A stretch of DNA of 64,000 nt from Janthinobacterium fluminis (GCF_028595325.1 NZ_JAQQXR010000003.1:124001-188000), one strand, 5' to 3'. Shown: positions 7,931-20,944, numbered from the stretch's first letter. The notes: generated by a model from the letters alone, not told the origin. A program made the numbers and translations.

Positions 7931-9403
7931 ATGCAAACAGTATCCTGTCCAAGCTGCGGCGCGGAAGTCCACTTCCGCTCGCACGCGTCGGTCATGGCCG
8001 TCTGCGAGTACTGCAAGAGCACCGTATTGAAGGACGCCGACGCGGTCAAGGACCTCGGCAAGATGTCGTCCGTGCTGGAAGATTACTCGCCGATCCAGAT
8101 CGGCACGGCCGGCACGCACGGCGGCAAGAAATTCACCGTGATCGGCCGCATCCAGCTGCGCTACGCGGCCGGCATGTGGAACGAATGGTATGTGCTGTTC
8201 GACGACGGCAGCGCGTCCTGGCTGGGCGACTCCTCCGGCCTGTACACCATGACCACCCAGCGCAAGGTGGGCGATGCCCTGCCGCAGTGGAGCGAGCTGG
8301 CGCCGGGCCAGTCCTGCACGGTGGCCAACGAGCGCTACACGGTGGCCGAGGTGCGCAACGCCGAGTGCGTGGCCGGCCAGGGCGAACTGCCGTTCCGCGT
8401 CGGCGCCGGCTACCGCATCCAGGTGGCCGACCTGCGCAACCGCGCCGCCTTCGTCACGCTCGACTACTCCGACGGCGCCGTGCCGGTGGTGTTTACCGGC
8501 ACCGCCGTCACGCTGGGCGCCCTGAAATGCCAGCTGCTGCGCGACGACGAGGAGATCAAGCGCGGCGCCGGCAAGTACCGCGGCAAGCTCGACACGCTCG
8601 ACTGCCCGTCCTGCGGCGGCGCCATCGCCTACCTGCCCGGCGTCACGCCGCACCTGATCTGCCCGGCCTGCCAGACGCAGATCGACGCGGCCGGCCCGCA
8701 GGCCCAGGTGCTGGCGGCCGGCGCGCGCGTCGAGGCCATCCCCACCAGCCTGACACTGGGGGCGCGGGCGAAGGTCAACGGCCAGGACTTCCAGGTCAGC
8801 GGCTACATGCGCCGCGCCGACGAGGAGGGCAGCGCCTGGACCGAATACCTGCTGTTCAACAGCCGCGCCGGCTTCTTCTGGCTGGTCGAAACGGAGTCGG
8901 GCTGGTTCCGCGCCAACGTCATGCCGGAATGGCCGATCTGGCGGGCTGCCGACACCGCCACGGTGACGCTGGATAACGTCAGTTACGCCAAGCGCTACGA
9001 GTACAACTCGACGGTGCTGGCGGCGGCGGGCGCCTTCAACTGGCGCGTCAGCGCCGGCGACGCCACCCGCGTCTACGAATTCTTCAAGGGTAAAACCCAG
9101 CTGGCGGCGGAAGTCGGCGGCGGCGAAATGACATGGTCGCGTTCCACCCCGGTCGCCTACGACCAGATGAAAACCTGGTTCGGCAGCCAGTTCGGCGGCG
9201 CCGGCGAGGCCCCCGCCCTGCCGGCCGAAACAGCCAAGGCCGGCAAGTACGGCGGCGTCGCCTCGACCTTCATCTGGATCATCATCACGCTCAACATCGT
9301 GCCGCTGTTCGTCAATTTTTTCAGCACGGCGGGCTTCAGCCTGCTGGCCATCCTGGCGATCTACCTGCCAGCCACTTTTCTCGACTCAAACACCGATGAA
9401 TAA
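7931..9403 (+). CDS. Zinc-ribbon and DUF4178 repeat membrane protein
   Basis: A 490-residue protein with an internal duplication. The first unit has a zinc ribbon at the N-terminus (CPSCGAEVHF, then VCEYCKS, Cys pairs at about 6/9 and 26/29) followed by a DUF4178 domain (about 55-190; WYVLFDDGSASWLGD). The second has a ribbon CPSCGGAIAY...ICPACQ at about 218-246 and a further DUF4178 domain at about 265-400. The C-terminal 60 residues hold two hydrophobic segments (TFIWIIITLNIVPLFVNFF and a following one), so it is membrane-anchored. It starts 10 bases after the SPFH gene and its 3' end overlaps the next small gene by 8 bases. No biochemical function is established for DUF4178. Confidence 0.85.
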   Translation: MQTVSCPSCGAEVHFRSHASVMAVCEYCKSTVLKDADAVKDLGKMSSVLEDYSPIQIGTAGTHGGKKFTVIGRIQLRYAAGMWNEWYVLFDDGSASWLGDSSGLYTMTTQRKVGDALPQWSELAPGQSCTVANERYTVAEVRNAECVAGQGELPFRVGAGYRIQVADLRNRAAFVTLDYSDGAVPVVFTGTAVTLGALKCQLLRDDEEIKRGAGKYRGKLDTLDCPSCGGAIAYLPGVTPHLICPACQTQIDAAGPQAQVLAAGARVEAIPTSLTLGARAKVNGQDFQVSGYMRRADEEGSAWTEYLLFNSRAGFFWLVETESGWFRANVMPEWPIWRAADTATVTLDNVSYAKRYEYNSTVLAAAGAFNWRVSAGDATRVYEFFKGKTQLAAEVGGGEMTWSRSTPVAYDQMKTWFGSQFGGAGEAPALPAETAKAGKYGGVASTFIWIIITLNIVPLFVNFFSTAGFSLLAILAIYLPATFLDSNTDE

Positions 9404-9569
9404 ATTTTTCGCCTACGCCGTGGTGATCGCCCTCGTGGCCACGGTCAGCAACTGGGCCCGCATGTTCGACGGCAGCGGCGGCAGCGGTTCCGGCAGCAGC
9501 TGGAGTTCGCGCACCGGCGGCGGCGGCGGCAGCTACGGCGGCGGCTCCGGCGGCGGGGGCCACAAGTGA
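9396..9569 (+). CDS. Small membrane protein with glycine/serine-rich tail
   Basis: A 57-codon frame. The ATG at 9396 lies inside the end of the DUF4178 gene and the TGA overlaps the GTG start of the SAM decarboxylase gene, so it is translationally sandwiched. The protein is one N-terminal hydrophobic segment (MNKFFAYAVVIALVATVSNW) followed by about 35 residues of almost only Gly, Ser, Arg and Tyr, ending GGGGHK. Its existence is supported by the overlapping ATG/stop arrangement on both sides and by having a membrane helix in this frame. Similar tiny Gly-rich proteins are often seen beside SPFH/DUF4178 genes. No function is known. Confidence 0.7.
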   Translation: MNKFFAYAVVIALVATVSNWARMFDGSGGSGSGSSWSSRTGGGGGSYGGGSGGGGHK

Positions 9570-9949
9570 GGCCACACCCGCACCAGCCGAGCGGCACGCA
9601 TTTGCTGGCCGACCTGAGCGGCATCGCGGCGGAGAAGCTGAACCGCAGCGGCGACATCGAAAGCCTGCTGCGCGGCGCCGCCCGGGCGGCCGGCGCGCAG
9701 GTGCTGCACAGCCATTTCCACAGCTTCGGCGAGGGCCAGGGCGTGACCGGCGTCGTGCTGCTGGCCGAATCGCACATCTCGATCCACACCTGGCCGGAGT
9801 TCGGCTTCGCCGCCGCCGACGTGTTCATGTGCGGCGCCGCGCAACCGCAACTGGCGCTCGACATCATCGACGCGGCGCTGCAGCCGCAAACGCGCCGGCT
9901 GCACGCGGTGCAGCGCGCCGCCGCCGAAGAGGCGCCGGCGCGGCGCTAA
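9566..9949 (+). CDS. speD: S-adenosylmethionine decarboxylase proenzyme
   Basis: A 127-residue class 1B (short prokaryotic) AdoMet decarboxylase. The key motif ESHISIHTWPE at about residues 68-78 contains the Ser that becomes the pyruvoyl group after self-cleavage at Glu-Ser. The nearby HFHSFGEGQGVTGVV and the Cys of VFMCG match the catalytic His and Cys regions. It makes decarboxylated SAM, the aminopropyl donor for the membrane aminopropyltransferase encoded in the divergent unit. The GTG start overlaps the stop of the preceding small gene, implying coupled translation. This is the last gene of the plus-strand half of the cluster. The short C-terminal tail is rich in Ala/Arg and probably variable. 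Confidence 0.9.
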   Translation: MRPHPHQPSGTHLLADLSGIAAEKLNRSGDIESLLRGAARAAGAQVLHSHFHSFGEGQGVTGVVLLAESHISIHTWPEFGFAAADVFMCGAAQPQLALDIIDAALQPQTRRLHAVQRAAAEEAPARR

Positions 9950-10021
9950 AAAGCCGCCGCGGACAGGTTTGTGGCATGCTCGATGCCAGGCCCGCCCAGG
10001 GCCCCGTAGCAGATTTTCCCG

Positions 10022-10042
10022 CGGACGCCGGCCCGGCGTCCG
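10022..10042. other. GC-rich hairpin after speD
   Basis: A perfect 9-bp stem (CGGACGCCG, 3-base loop, CGGCGTCCG) lies 73 bases after the speD stop and 40 bases before the ggt start. There is no following T-run on the plus strand, so it is at best a weak terminator for speD or part of the ggt leader. Confidence 0.45.
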
Positions 10043-10082
10043 TCATAAGCAAGGCGCCACCCAACCGAGGAGCACACAGCAT

Positions 10083-11804
10083 ATGAAAATCCACGCAATC
10101 GGCCATCCCCTCGCCGCCGCCGCCGTCGCCATCTGTTGCAGCACGCAGGCCGCCTCGCAGGCGCCGGTGGCGGCGCAGAACGGCATGGTCGTCACGGCCC
10201 AGCGCCTGGCCTCGCAAGTCGGCGTCGACGTCCTGAAAAAAGGCGGCAACGCCATCGACGCCGCCGTCGCCGTCGGCTACGCGCTGGCGGTGGTCTACCC
10301 GGCCGCCGGCAACCTCGGCGGCGGCGGCTTCATGACGATCCAGCTGGCCGACGGCCGCAAGACCTTCCTCGATTTCCGCGAAAAAGCGCCGCTGGAGGCG
10401 AACGCGCTGATGTACCAGGACAACGGCGGCAACGTCATCGAGGGCCTCAGCTCCTATGGCCACCTGGCCGTCGGCGTGCCGGGCACGGTCGCGGGGATGC
10501 AGTATGCGCTGGAAAAATACGGCACGATGCCGCGCGCCACCCTGCTGGCGCCGGCGATCGCGCTGGCGCAGCGCGGCTTCACGCTGGACGAGGGCGACGT
10601 CGACCTGCTGCTGACGGCCACCGCCGACTTCCGCAAGGACGCGCCGACGGCGGCGATCTTCCTCAACCGCGGCGAGCCCTACGCGCCGGGCCAGACGCTG
10701 GTGCAGCGCGACCTGGCGAACACGCTGCGCCAGATCAGCCGGCACGGCGCCGCCGGCTTCTACAAGGGGCCGGTCGGCGCCGCCCTGGTGGCCTCCAGCG
10801 CGGCCGGCAAGGGCATCCTGAAGCAGGCCGACCTCGACCAGTACAAGGTGCGCGAACTGGCGCCGCTCGAATGCGACTACCGCGGCTACCACGTGGTGTC
10901 GGCGCCGCCGCCCAGCTCGGGCGGCGTGGTCATCTGCGAAATCCTCAACATCGTCGAAGCCTACCCCTTGAAGGAGATGGGCTTTCGCGCCGCGCAGGCC
11001 GTGCACCTGCAGATCGAGGCGATGCGCCACGCCTATGTCGACCGCAACAACTACCTGGGCGACCCCGATTTCGTCAAGAATCCGCTGGAGCGCCTGCTCG
11101 ACAAGGGCTACGCGGCCAAGGTGCGCGCCGCCATCGATCCGGCCAAGGCCGGCGTGTCGCAAGACATCCAGCCGGGCGTGGCGCCTCACGAGGGCAGCAA
11201 CACCACCCACTACTCCATCATCGACAAGGCCGGCAACGCCGTTTCCGTCACCTACACGCTCAACGACTGGTTCGGCGCCAAGGTGACGGCGGCGCGCACC
11301 GGCGTGCTGCTCAACAACGAGATGGACGACTTCACCGCCAAGCCCGGCGTGCCGAATATGTACGGCCTGGTGCAGGGCGAGGCCAACGCGATCGCGCCGG
11401 GCAAGCGGCCGCTCAGCTCGATGAGCCCGACCATCGTCACGCGCGACGGCAAGCCGGTGCTGATCGTCGGCACGCCGGGCGGCAGCCGCATCATCACGGC
11501 CGTCGTCCACACCCTGCTCAACGTCATCGACTACGGCATGAATATCCAGGAAGCCGTCGACGCGCCGCGCTTCCACCAGCAATGGCTGCCGGACCTCACC
11601 AACGTCGAAGCCTTCGGCCTGAGCCCGGACACGGCCGCCATCCTCGCCGGCATGGGGCACAAGCTGGGGCCGGCGCAGGCGCCCAACCACATGGCCGCCA
11701 TCCTCGTCGGCGCGCCGGCGCTGGGCGGCCAGCCGCGCGGCGCCATGCGCTACTACGGCGCCAACGACCCGCGCCGCAACAGCGGCCTGGCGCTGGGTTA
11801 CTGA
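10083..11804 (+). CDS. ggt: Gamma-glutamyltransferase (periplasmic)
   Basis: A 573-residue Ntn-hydrolase proenzyme. It hydrolyses glutathione and transfers the gamma-glutamyl group. A Sec signal peptide lies at residues 1-24 (AAAAVAICCSTQAAS). The self-cleavage site is in GSNTTHYS, with Thr374 as the likely new N-terminal nucleophile of the small subunit. Downstream, SSMSPTIV and GTPGGSRII supply the substrate-binding and oxyanion residues of the family. The ATG at 10083 is used because the signal peptide starts there; a GAGGAGCAC site lies just upstream. The gene ends 64 bases from the convergent atpC, with a shared terminator between them. Confidence 0.93.
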   Translation: MKIHAIGHPLAAAAVAICCSTQAASQAPVAAQNGMVVTAQRLASQVGVDVLKKGGNAIDAAVAVGYALAVVYPAAGNLGGGGFMTIQLADGRKTFLDFREKAPLEANALMYQDNGGNVIEGLSSYGHLAVGVPGTVAGMQYALEKYGTMPRATLLAPAIALAQRGFTLDEGDVDLLLTATADFRKDAPTAAIFLNRGEPYAPGQTLVQRDLANTLRQISRHGAAGFYKGPVGAALVASSAAGKGILKQADLDQYKVRELAPLECDYRGYHVVSAPPPSSGGVVICEILNIVEAYPLKEMGFRAAQAVHLQIEAMRHAYVDRNNYLGDPDFVKNPLERLLDKGYAAKVRAAIDPAKAGVSQDIQPGVAPHEGSNTTHYSIIDKAGNAVSVTYTLNDWFGAKVTAARTGVLLNNEMDDFTAKPGVPNMYGLVQGEANAIAPGKRPLSSMSPTIVTRDGKPVLIVGTPGGSRIITAVVHTLLNVIDYGMNIQEAVDAPRFHQQWLPDLTNVEAFGLSPDTAAILAGMGHKLGPAQAPNHMAAILVGAPALGGQPRGAMRYYGANDPRRNSGLALGY

Positions 11805-11821
11805 GGCGCGCCGCACGGACG

Positions 11822-11848
11822 AAAAAAAAGGCAGCCCAGGCTGCCTTT
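11822..11848 (-). terminator. Terminator of the ATP synthase operon (shared with ggt)
   Basis: A 10-bp stem AAAGGCAGCC / GGCTGCCTTT at 11827-11848 lies between the convergent ggt and atpC genes. Read on the minus strand the stem is followed by a run of eight T residues (the A-run at 11822-11829), the classic intrinsic terminator form for the atp operon. On the plus strand it has TTTCT after the stem and can also serve ggt. Confidence 0.9.
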
Positions 11849-11868
11849 CTCATGTGCGCCCGCGTCGC

Positions 11869-12291
11869 TTAGTGCTTCGCGCGCAGTTTGGCGATCGCGG
11901 CCAGTTGGCCGATCGCCGCCGCCAGTTCGGCTTGCGCCTTGGCGTAGTCGATACCCGAATCCTTGTTCAGCATCATCTCTTCCGCCAGTTTCTTGGCGGC
12001 GCTCGCTTTTGCTTCGTCCAGGTCGTGACCGCGGATCGCGGTGTCGGCCAGAACGGTCACGGCATTCGGTTGCACTTCCAGCAGGCCGCCGGCGACGAAG
12101 ACGAACTCTTCTTCAGCCTGGCCGACTACCTTGATGCGCACCGCGCCCGGACGGATGCGGGTGATCAAAGGCGTGTGCTTGGGATAGATCCCCAGCTCGC
12201 CCGCTTCGCCCGGCAACGCGACGAATTCCGCTTCGCCTGAAAAAATCAGTTCTTCGGCGGAAACCACGTCAACGTGAATTGTGTGTGCCAT
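11869..12291 (-). CDS. atpC: F1Fo ATP synthase epsilon subunit
   Basis: 140 residues, last gene of the atp operon. The ATG at 12291 ([20 protein letters not shown]) is the family start; an upstream in-frame ATG would add 17 non-conserved residues derived from the intercistronic hairpin. The N-terminal beta sandwich contains [18 protein letters not shown], the hallmark of AtpC, followed by the two-helix C-terminal domain (about 90-140) that can inhibit the rotor. It forms the central stalk with gamma and the c-ring. A hairpin in the spacer separates it from atpD. Confidence 0.96.
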   Translation of the reverse strand: MAHTIHVDVVSAEELIFSGEAEFVALPGEAGELGIYPKHTPLITRIRPGAVRIKVVGQAEEEFVFVAGGLLEVQPNAVTVLADTAIRGHDLDEAKASAAKKLAEEMMLNKDSGIDYAKAQAELAAAIGQLAAIAKLRAKH

Positions 12292-12312
12292 GTGTATCCT
12301 ATCGGGTTGAAG

Positions 12313-12334
12313 AACCCCGCCCGGAGGCGGGGTT
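12313..12334 (-). other. Intercistronic hairpin between atpD and atpC
   Basis: A perfect 9-bp stem (AACCCCGCC / GGCGGGGTT with a 4-base loop) sits in the 59-base gap between atpD and atpC. On the minus strand it is not followed by a T-run, so it looks more like an RNA-processing or stability element, or a partial attenuator setting atpC output, than a full terminator. Confidence 0.65.
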
Positions 12335-12350
12335 AGGCCCAAACTTAATG

Positions 12351-13781
<1,431 letters not shown>

Positions 13782-14657
13782 TTAAACCGCAGCCGCACCG
13801 GCGACGATTTCGGAGAGTTCTTTGGTAATCGCTGCCTGGCGGGTCTTGTTGTAGATCAACTTCAACTCGCCGATCACGCTACCGGCGTTGTCGCTCGCCG
13901 ACTTCATCGCAACCATACGCGCCGACTGCTCGGACGCCAGGTTTTCCGCCACCGACTGGTACACCAGCGCTTCAACATAGCGCTCCAGCAATTCGTCAAT
14001 CACGCTTTGCGCATCGGGCTCGTAAATGTAATCCCAGGTGTGATTACCTTTGTCGCCCTGCATTTTTTCAGCGGCCAATGGCAGCAACTGCTCCATCATC
14101 GGCTCTTGCTTCATCGTGTTGATGAATTTGGTGTAGCACAGGTACACCGCGTCCAGCTTGCCGGCCTGGTACTCCTCCAGCATGGCTTTGACCGGTCCGA
14201 TCAGCTTGTCCAGATGCGGCGTGTCGCCGATCTGCGTCGCCTGCGCGATCACCTTGACGCCAATACGGTTCAGGAAACCCAAACCTTTGTTGCCGATGGC
14301 TACAGCTTCAACCTTGTTGCCAGCCGCTTCCAGCTCGCGCGACTTGTTCGTCACCAGACGCAGCACGTTGGTGTTCAAGCCACCGCACAGACCCTTGTCG
14401 GTCGTGACGATGATGAAGCCGACGGCTTTCGCGTCCGTGCCCTTGGCCAGGGCCAGGAAGGGGTGCGTATATTCCGGATTCGCGCCTGCCAGGTTAGCGG
14501 CGATATTGCGAATCTTGTCACTGTAGGGACGGGCGGCCCGCATCCGGTCTTGCGCTTTGCGCATTTTGGACGCGGCGACCATTTCCATCGCCTTGGTGAT
14601 CTTCTTCGTATTCTCTACGCTCTTGATCTTGCCACGTATCTCTTTGCCTACTGCCAT
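13782..14657 (-). CDS. atpG: F1Fo ATP synthase gamma subunit
   Basis: 291 residues, the rotor shaft of F1. The N-terminal helix [20 protein letters not shown] and the C-terminal helix ([39 protein letters not shown]) form the coiled coil that enters the alpha3beta3 ring. The central domain contains [10 protein letters not shown], characteristic of AtpG. It lies between atpA and atpD. An AAGGAG site precedes the ATG and a strong GC hairpin lies just upstream of that site. Confidence 0.97.
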   Translation of the reverse strand: MAVGKEIRGKIKSVENTKKITKAMEMVAASKMRKAQDRMRAARPYSDKIRNIAANLAGANPEYTHPFLALAKGTDAKAVGFIIVTTDKGLCGGLNTNVLRLVTNKSRELEAAGNKVEAVAIGNKGLGFLNRIGVKVIAQATQIGDTPHLDKLIGPVKAMLEEYQAGKLDAVYLCYTKFINTMKQEPMMEQLLPLAAEKMQGDKGNHTWDYIYEPDAQSVIDELLERYVEALVYQSVAENLASEQSARMVAMKSASDNAGSVIGELKLIYNKTRQAAITKELSEIVAGAAAV

Positions 14658-14682
14658 GAGTCCTTACTCCTTGTGCGCGTTG

Positions 14683-14712
14683 GGCGGCGTCCCCAGCGAA
14701 GGGGGCGCCGCC
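14683..14712 (-). other. Intercistronic hairpin between atpA and atpG
   Basis: A 12-bp stem (11 Watson-Crick pairs and one G.U pair, 6-base loop UUCGCU on the minus-strand RNA) occupies the 62-base atpA-atpG gap. No T-run follows it. It may protect the atpA transcript end or modulate the stoichiometry of downstream subunits. Confidence 0.65.
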
Positions 14713-14719
14713 TGGTCGC

Positions 14720-16261
<1,542 letters not shown>

Positions 16262-16336
16262 ACTAACTCCTAAAAGTGTTTCTCTCAGCTTGCGCGAGGG
16301 GTAAGGTTCTGTCTACGCTGGTCGGTAAGCCGTCGT

Positions 16337-16882
16337 TTACGACACCAGTGCAACATGCATTTGTTGCAACTTGGCGCGTACCGAGGTGTCGAGCACTTCA
16401 TCGCCGACAACCACGCGCACGCCGCCGATCAGCGAGGCATCCACTGTCACGGCGGGGTTGAGCTTACGTTTGAATTTCTTTTCCAGCGTGGCGACCAGAT
16501 CGGCCACCTGGGCGGCGCTCAGCTCGAATGCGCTCGAGATGTCGGCGTCAGCCGCACCTTCCACGCTGTTTTTCAACAGCTGGAATTGCGCGCCGATTTC
16601 CGGCAGCAGGCTGATGCGGCCGTTTTCCACGAGCATCGCCAGGAAGTTTGTCGCTTCCTGATTCAGCGGCGACTTCACCAGGGACGAAATGGCGGCGGCC
16701 ACGTCGCTCTCCGAAGCTTTCGGATTGCGGGCAAACGCCTGCACCTCGGGGTGGTTGCCGATCTGTGCCAGTTCTGACACCAGCTCGGACCACGCCGCGA
16801 GGCTGGTCGATTCCTTACCAGCTTGGGCTACGCGGAACAAAGCTTCCGCGTAGGGACGGGCGACGGTTGCGAGTTCTGCCAT
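16337..16882 (-). CDS. atpH: F1Fo ATP synthase delta subunit
   Basis: 181 residues, the OSCP-like peripheral stalk cap that ties F1 to the b dimer. Typical features are the start [19 protein letters not shown] and the C-terminal [20 protein letters not shown] followed by [11 protein letters not shown]. The start lies only 2 bases after the atpF stop, so translation is probably coupled. Confidence 0.96.
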   Translation of the reverse strand: MAELATVARPYAEALFRVAQAGKESTSLAAWSELVSELAQIGNHPEVQAFARNPKASESDVAAAISSLVKSPLNQEATNFLAMLVENGRISLLPEIGAQFQLLKNSVEGAADADISSAFELSAAQVADLVATLEKKFKRKLNPAVTVDASLIGGVRVVVGDEVLDTSVRAKLQQMHVALVS

Positions 16883-16884
16883 GA

Positions 16885-17355
16885 TTACAGCTCGACAGCG
16901 AGGCGCGCCAACAGATCGGCGTGGGCCGATGCCGTCACTTCGCGCTTCAGGATTTGCTCGGCGCCCTTGACAGCCAGGTCAGCCACCTGAGCGCGCAATT
17001 GTTCGCGTGCTTTCGACAGTTGCTGATCAGCGTCTGCTTTAGCTTGCGCAATAATGCGGTCCGCTTCGGCTTGTGCGTTGGCTTTGATCTCTTCCGCTAC
17101 CAGTTGGGCGCGCTTTTCAGCGTCCGCAACCCGCGATTGAGCCTCTTCGCGCGCATTTGCCAATTCGGCTTGAGCGCGCTTCTCAGCGACTGCCATCGAA
17201 GCCTGACCCTGATCGGCCGCAGCCAATCCATCCGCGATTCTCTTGGCACGCTCATCCAGCGCCGTGTTCAGCGCTGGAAATACGAACTTCATCGAGAACC
17301 AGACCAACACCGCGAAGGTGATCATCTGGCCGATGAGCGACATATTGATGTCCAT
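16885..17355 (-). CDS. atpF: F1Fo ATP synthase subunit b
   Basis: 156 residues. One N-terminal membrane helix ([22 protein letters not shown]) is followed by a long charged helix rich in Ala, Glu, Arg and Lys that dimerises to form the peripheral stalk. The length matches proteobacterial b subunits, and there is no second b' gene, as expected for a homodimer. AGGAG lies before the ATG. Confidence 0.96.
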   Translation of the reverse strand: MDINMSLIGQMITFAVLVWFSMKFVFPALNTALDERAKRIADGLAAADQGQASMAVAEKRAQAELANAREEAQSRVADAEKRAQLVAEEIKANAQAEADRIIAQAKADADQQLSKAREQLRAQVADLAVKGAEQILKREVTASAHADLLARLAVEL

Positions 17356-17398
17356 ACCTTGCTCCTAACTAAAAGTTTCTCCTAGGGTTGGAGCAGAA

Positions 17399-17689
<291 letters not shown>

Positions 17690-17738
17690 CTAAATTTAAA
17701 AACGAAAGATACTAAAAAACAAAATATAAAGTTGATGG

Positions 17739-18566
<828 letters not shown>

Positions 18567-18597
18567 TCAAGACACAAACATGCCCTGAAACCAATGA

Positions 18598-18966
18598 TTA
18601 AACAGCGAGCAATGAAAACCAGTAAGCCAAGGTTGCCACCGCGAAACCCAAGATCAGCCATAACCAGGCGGCCGACGGAAACAACACCAGTGCCAAAACA
18701 AACAGCACCACTGTGATAAATATTTTTACTAGTTCGGCCCGCAAATGCGCCCGAAATGCTTTATTGGCGTCGGCGGAGCCGCTGGCAACGAGCATCGCGT
18801 ACATCAAACTGCCGATGACCGCGATCGCCCCGCCATAGGCGGCCGACCAAGCCCTGTGCGCATCAGCCAGCACGCTCACCAGGGTTGCAAAACAGACAGC
18901 AATTGCTAGCTGGAGGGCAACTACTTTATAGACTGGTTTGGCAATATTTTGCTTTGAATCGCTCAC
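18598..18966 (-). CDS. atpI: ATP synthase assembly protein I
   Basis: 122 residues with four hydrophobic segments, first gene of the atp operon. AtpI proteins are poorly conserved, and the call rests on position, size and membrane topology (VALQLAIAVCFATLVSVLAD, then IAVIGSLMYAMLVASG). The family is thought to help c-ring assembly. About 250 bases upstream separate it from parB and hold the presumed atp promoter. Confidence 0.88.
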   Translation of the reverse strand: MSDSKQNIAKPVYKVVALQLAIAVCFATLVSVLADAHRAWSAAYGGAIAVIGSLMYAMLVASGSADANKAFRAHLRAELVKIFITVVLFVLALVLFPSAAWLWLILGFAVATLAYWFSLLAV

Positions 18967-19167
18967 TTACCAAGTTCCCAGAAGAATCCATACACGCAAA
19001 GACACGGGATTATAGTTGGCTTTGATGTTACGAGTCAAACGTTGCTGCGCCGCAGCAGGGCGAATGCTGCGCGAAACAGACGCTTTGGGGGCGGTTTTGC
19101 GGCGCCTGGCGGTGGGCGCGCGACAATGCGCGCCCGGCGGGGGTGCTGCCACCAAAAGTAACAAACT

Positions 19168-19197
19168 GGGGCCGCCCGACATTATACGGGCGGCCCC
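19168..19197 (-). terminator. Hairpin downstream of parB
   Basis: An 11-bp GC stem (GGGGCCGCCCG, 8-base loop, CGGGCGGCCCC) begins 18 bases beyond the parB stop on the minus strand. It is followed on that strand by the moderately T-rich AGTTTGTTACTTTTGG. It probably terminates the mnmG-rsmG-parAB transcript ahead of the atp promoter. Confidence 0.75.
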
Positions 19198-19214
19198 GGG
19201 CGTTCATCCCGTCC

Positions 19215-20102
19215 TCAGCCGCCGCGCAGGCGGACCAGCAAACCGTCGAGCACGTCGAGGTCGGCGAAGTCGATGACCATCTGGCCGCGGCCCTTGCTGC
19301 CCATCTTGAAGACGACCGGCGTGGCCAGCGCGTCGGACAGCTCCTCCTCCAGACGGGTGATGTCGCCGGATTTTTCCTTCACGCGCGGCTCGGCCGGATT
19401 GGTCTGCTGCTCGAGGGTCTGGTTAACCAGCTTTTCCGTCTCGCGCACCGAGAGCCGCTTGGCGACGACCTGGTTGGCCAGCGTGATCTGCGTGGCGCCG
19501 TCGACGGCCAACAGGGCGCGGGCATGGCCCATGTCGATATCGCCGGCCATCAGCATCGTCTGCACGGGAGCGGCCAGGTTCATCAGCCGCAACAGGTTCG
19601 ACACGGCGCTGCGCGAACGGCCGACCGCGTTGGCCGCCTGCTCGTGGGTGAAGCTGAAATCGGTGATCAGGCGGTTGATGCCCTGCGCCTCTTCCAGCGG
19701 GTTCAAGTCCTCGCGCTGGATGTTCTCGATCAGGGCCATCGCGGCGGCGGCCATGTCGTCGACGTCGCGCACCAGCACCGGCACCTCGTCCAGGCCGGCC
19801 AGCTGGGCCGCGCGGAAACGCCGCTCGCCGGCGATGATTTCATATTTAACAAGACCGCTCAGCGTGTCCTGGCCTATGGGGCGCACCAGAATCGGCTGCA
19901 TCAGCCCCTGGGCCTTGATCGAGGCGGCCAGTTCGTTCAGGGCGCCCTCGTCCATCCGGGTACGCGGCTGATATTTGCCGGCTTGCATTTGCTTGACGGC
20001 GAGCGTGGAAGGCGCGCCCAGCTCGGGATTGCTGAAATCGCCGCCGCCGCCGAGCAGCGCGTCGAGGCCGCGTCCCAGCCCTTTGAGTTTTTTAGTTGCC
20101 AT
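19215..20102 (-). CDS. parB: Chromosome partitioning protein ParB
   Basis: 295 residues. The N-terminal LGRGLDALLGGG leader, the CTP-binding motif GERRFRAAQLAGL (near residue 92), the helix-turn-helix ANAVGRSRSAVSNLLRL and a C-terminal dimerisation domain are all present. It loads at parS; two parS sites lie 3.6 kb away upstream of mnmG. The gene follows parA by 43 bases. Confidence 0.96.
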   Translation of the reverse strand: MATKKLKGLGRGLDALLGGGGDFSNPELGAPSTLAVKQMQAGKYQPRTRMDEGALNELAASIKAQGLMQPILVRPIGQDTLSGLVKYEIIAGERRFRAAQLAGLDEVPVLVRDVDDMAAAAMALIENIQREDLNPLEEAQGINRLITDFSFTHEQAANAVGRSRSAVSNLLRLMNLAAPVQTMLMAGDIDMGHARALLAVDGATQITLANQVVAKRLSVRETEKLVNQTLEQQTNPAEPRVKEKSGDITRLEEELSDALATPVVFKMGSKGRGQMVIDFADLDVLDGLLVRLRGG

Positions 20103-20145
20103 GCTGTCCTAATAGTGTGACGGTTGCCGCGCGCAGGCGCGGCGT

Positions 20146-20916
20146 TTACATATGTTTGATGCGTTCGACCATTTCGGCGCCGAAGGCGATGTAGGCCTGC
20201 GCGCCCTTGGAACTGGGATCGAAGGTCACGCCCGGCAAACCGTAGGACGGCGCTTCGGCCAGCCGCACGTTGCGCGGAATGATGGTCTGGAAAACCTTGT
20301 CGCCGAAGTGCTGCTCCAGCTGGGCCGACACCTGTTGCGACAATGTCATGCGCGGATCGAACATCACGCGCAGCAGGCCGATGATCTTCAAGTCCGGGTT
20401 CAGGTTGGCGTGCACCTTCTTGATCGTGTTGACCAGATCGGACAAGCCTTCCAGCGCGTAGTACTCGCACTGCATCGGGATGATGACGCCGTGGGCGGCG
20501 CACAGGCCGTTCAGGGTCAGCATCGACAGCGCCGGCGGGCAATCGACCAGGATGAAGTCGTAGTCGGCGTCGACCTCGGCCAGCGCATCCTTCAGGCGGC
20601 GCTCGCGGTTCTCCAGCGCCACCATCTCGACCTCGGCGCCGGCCAGCTCGCGGTTCGACGGCAGCACGTCGAAGCGGCCCGCCTCGGAACGCTGGCAAGC
20701 CGCCTTGACGTCGCACTCGCCCAGCATCACCTCATAGGTCGAGGCGGTCAAGCCCGCCTTGTTGATGCCCGCCCCCATCGTGGCATTGCCCTGGGGGTCC
20801 AGGTCGACCAGCAATACGCGCTGGTTCAGTTTGGCCAGCCCGGCGGAGAGGTTGACGCTGGTGGTGGTCTTGCCCACCCCGCCCTTTTGATTTGCAACGC
20901 AAAATATTTTGGCCAT
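20146..20916 (-). CDS. parA: Chromosome partitioning ATPase ParA (Soj)
   Basis: 256 residues of the short, chromosomal ParA type without an N-terminal DNA-binding domain. The deviant Walker A loop KGGVGKTTT lies at residues 11-19, the second Lys motif at DLDPQGNAT (about 40-48) and the Walker B region at FILVDCPPAL. It forms the ATP-dependent gradient that moves ParB-parS complexes. The 111-base spacer to rsmG is filled with AT-rich repeats. Confidence 0.96.
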   Translation of the reverse strand: MAKIFCVANQKGGVGKTTTSVNLSAGLAKLNQRVLLVDLDPQGNATMGAGINKAGLTASTYEVMLGECDVKAACQRSEAGRFDVLPSNRELAGAEVEMVALENRERRLKDALAEVDADYDFILVDCPPALSMLTLNGLCAAHGVIIPMQCEYYALEGLSDLVNTIKKVHANLNPDLKIIGLLRVMFDPRMTLSQQVSAQLEQHFGDKVFQTIIPRNVRLAEAPSYGLPGVTFDPSSKGAQAYIAFGAEMVERIKHM

Positions 20917-20944
20917 GTATGTTCTTGTTTTAAATGTATATATC

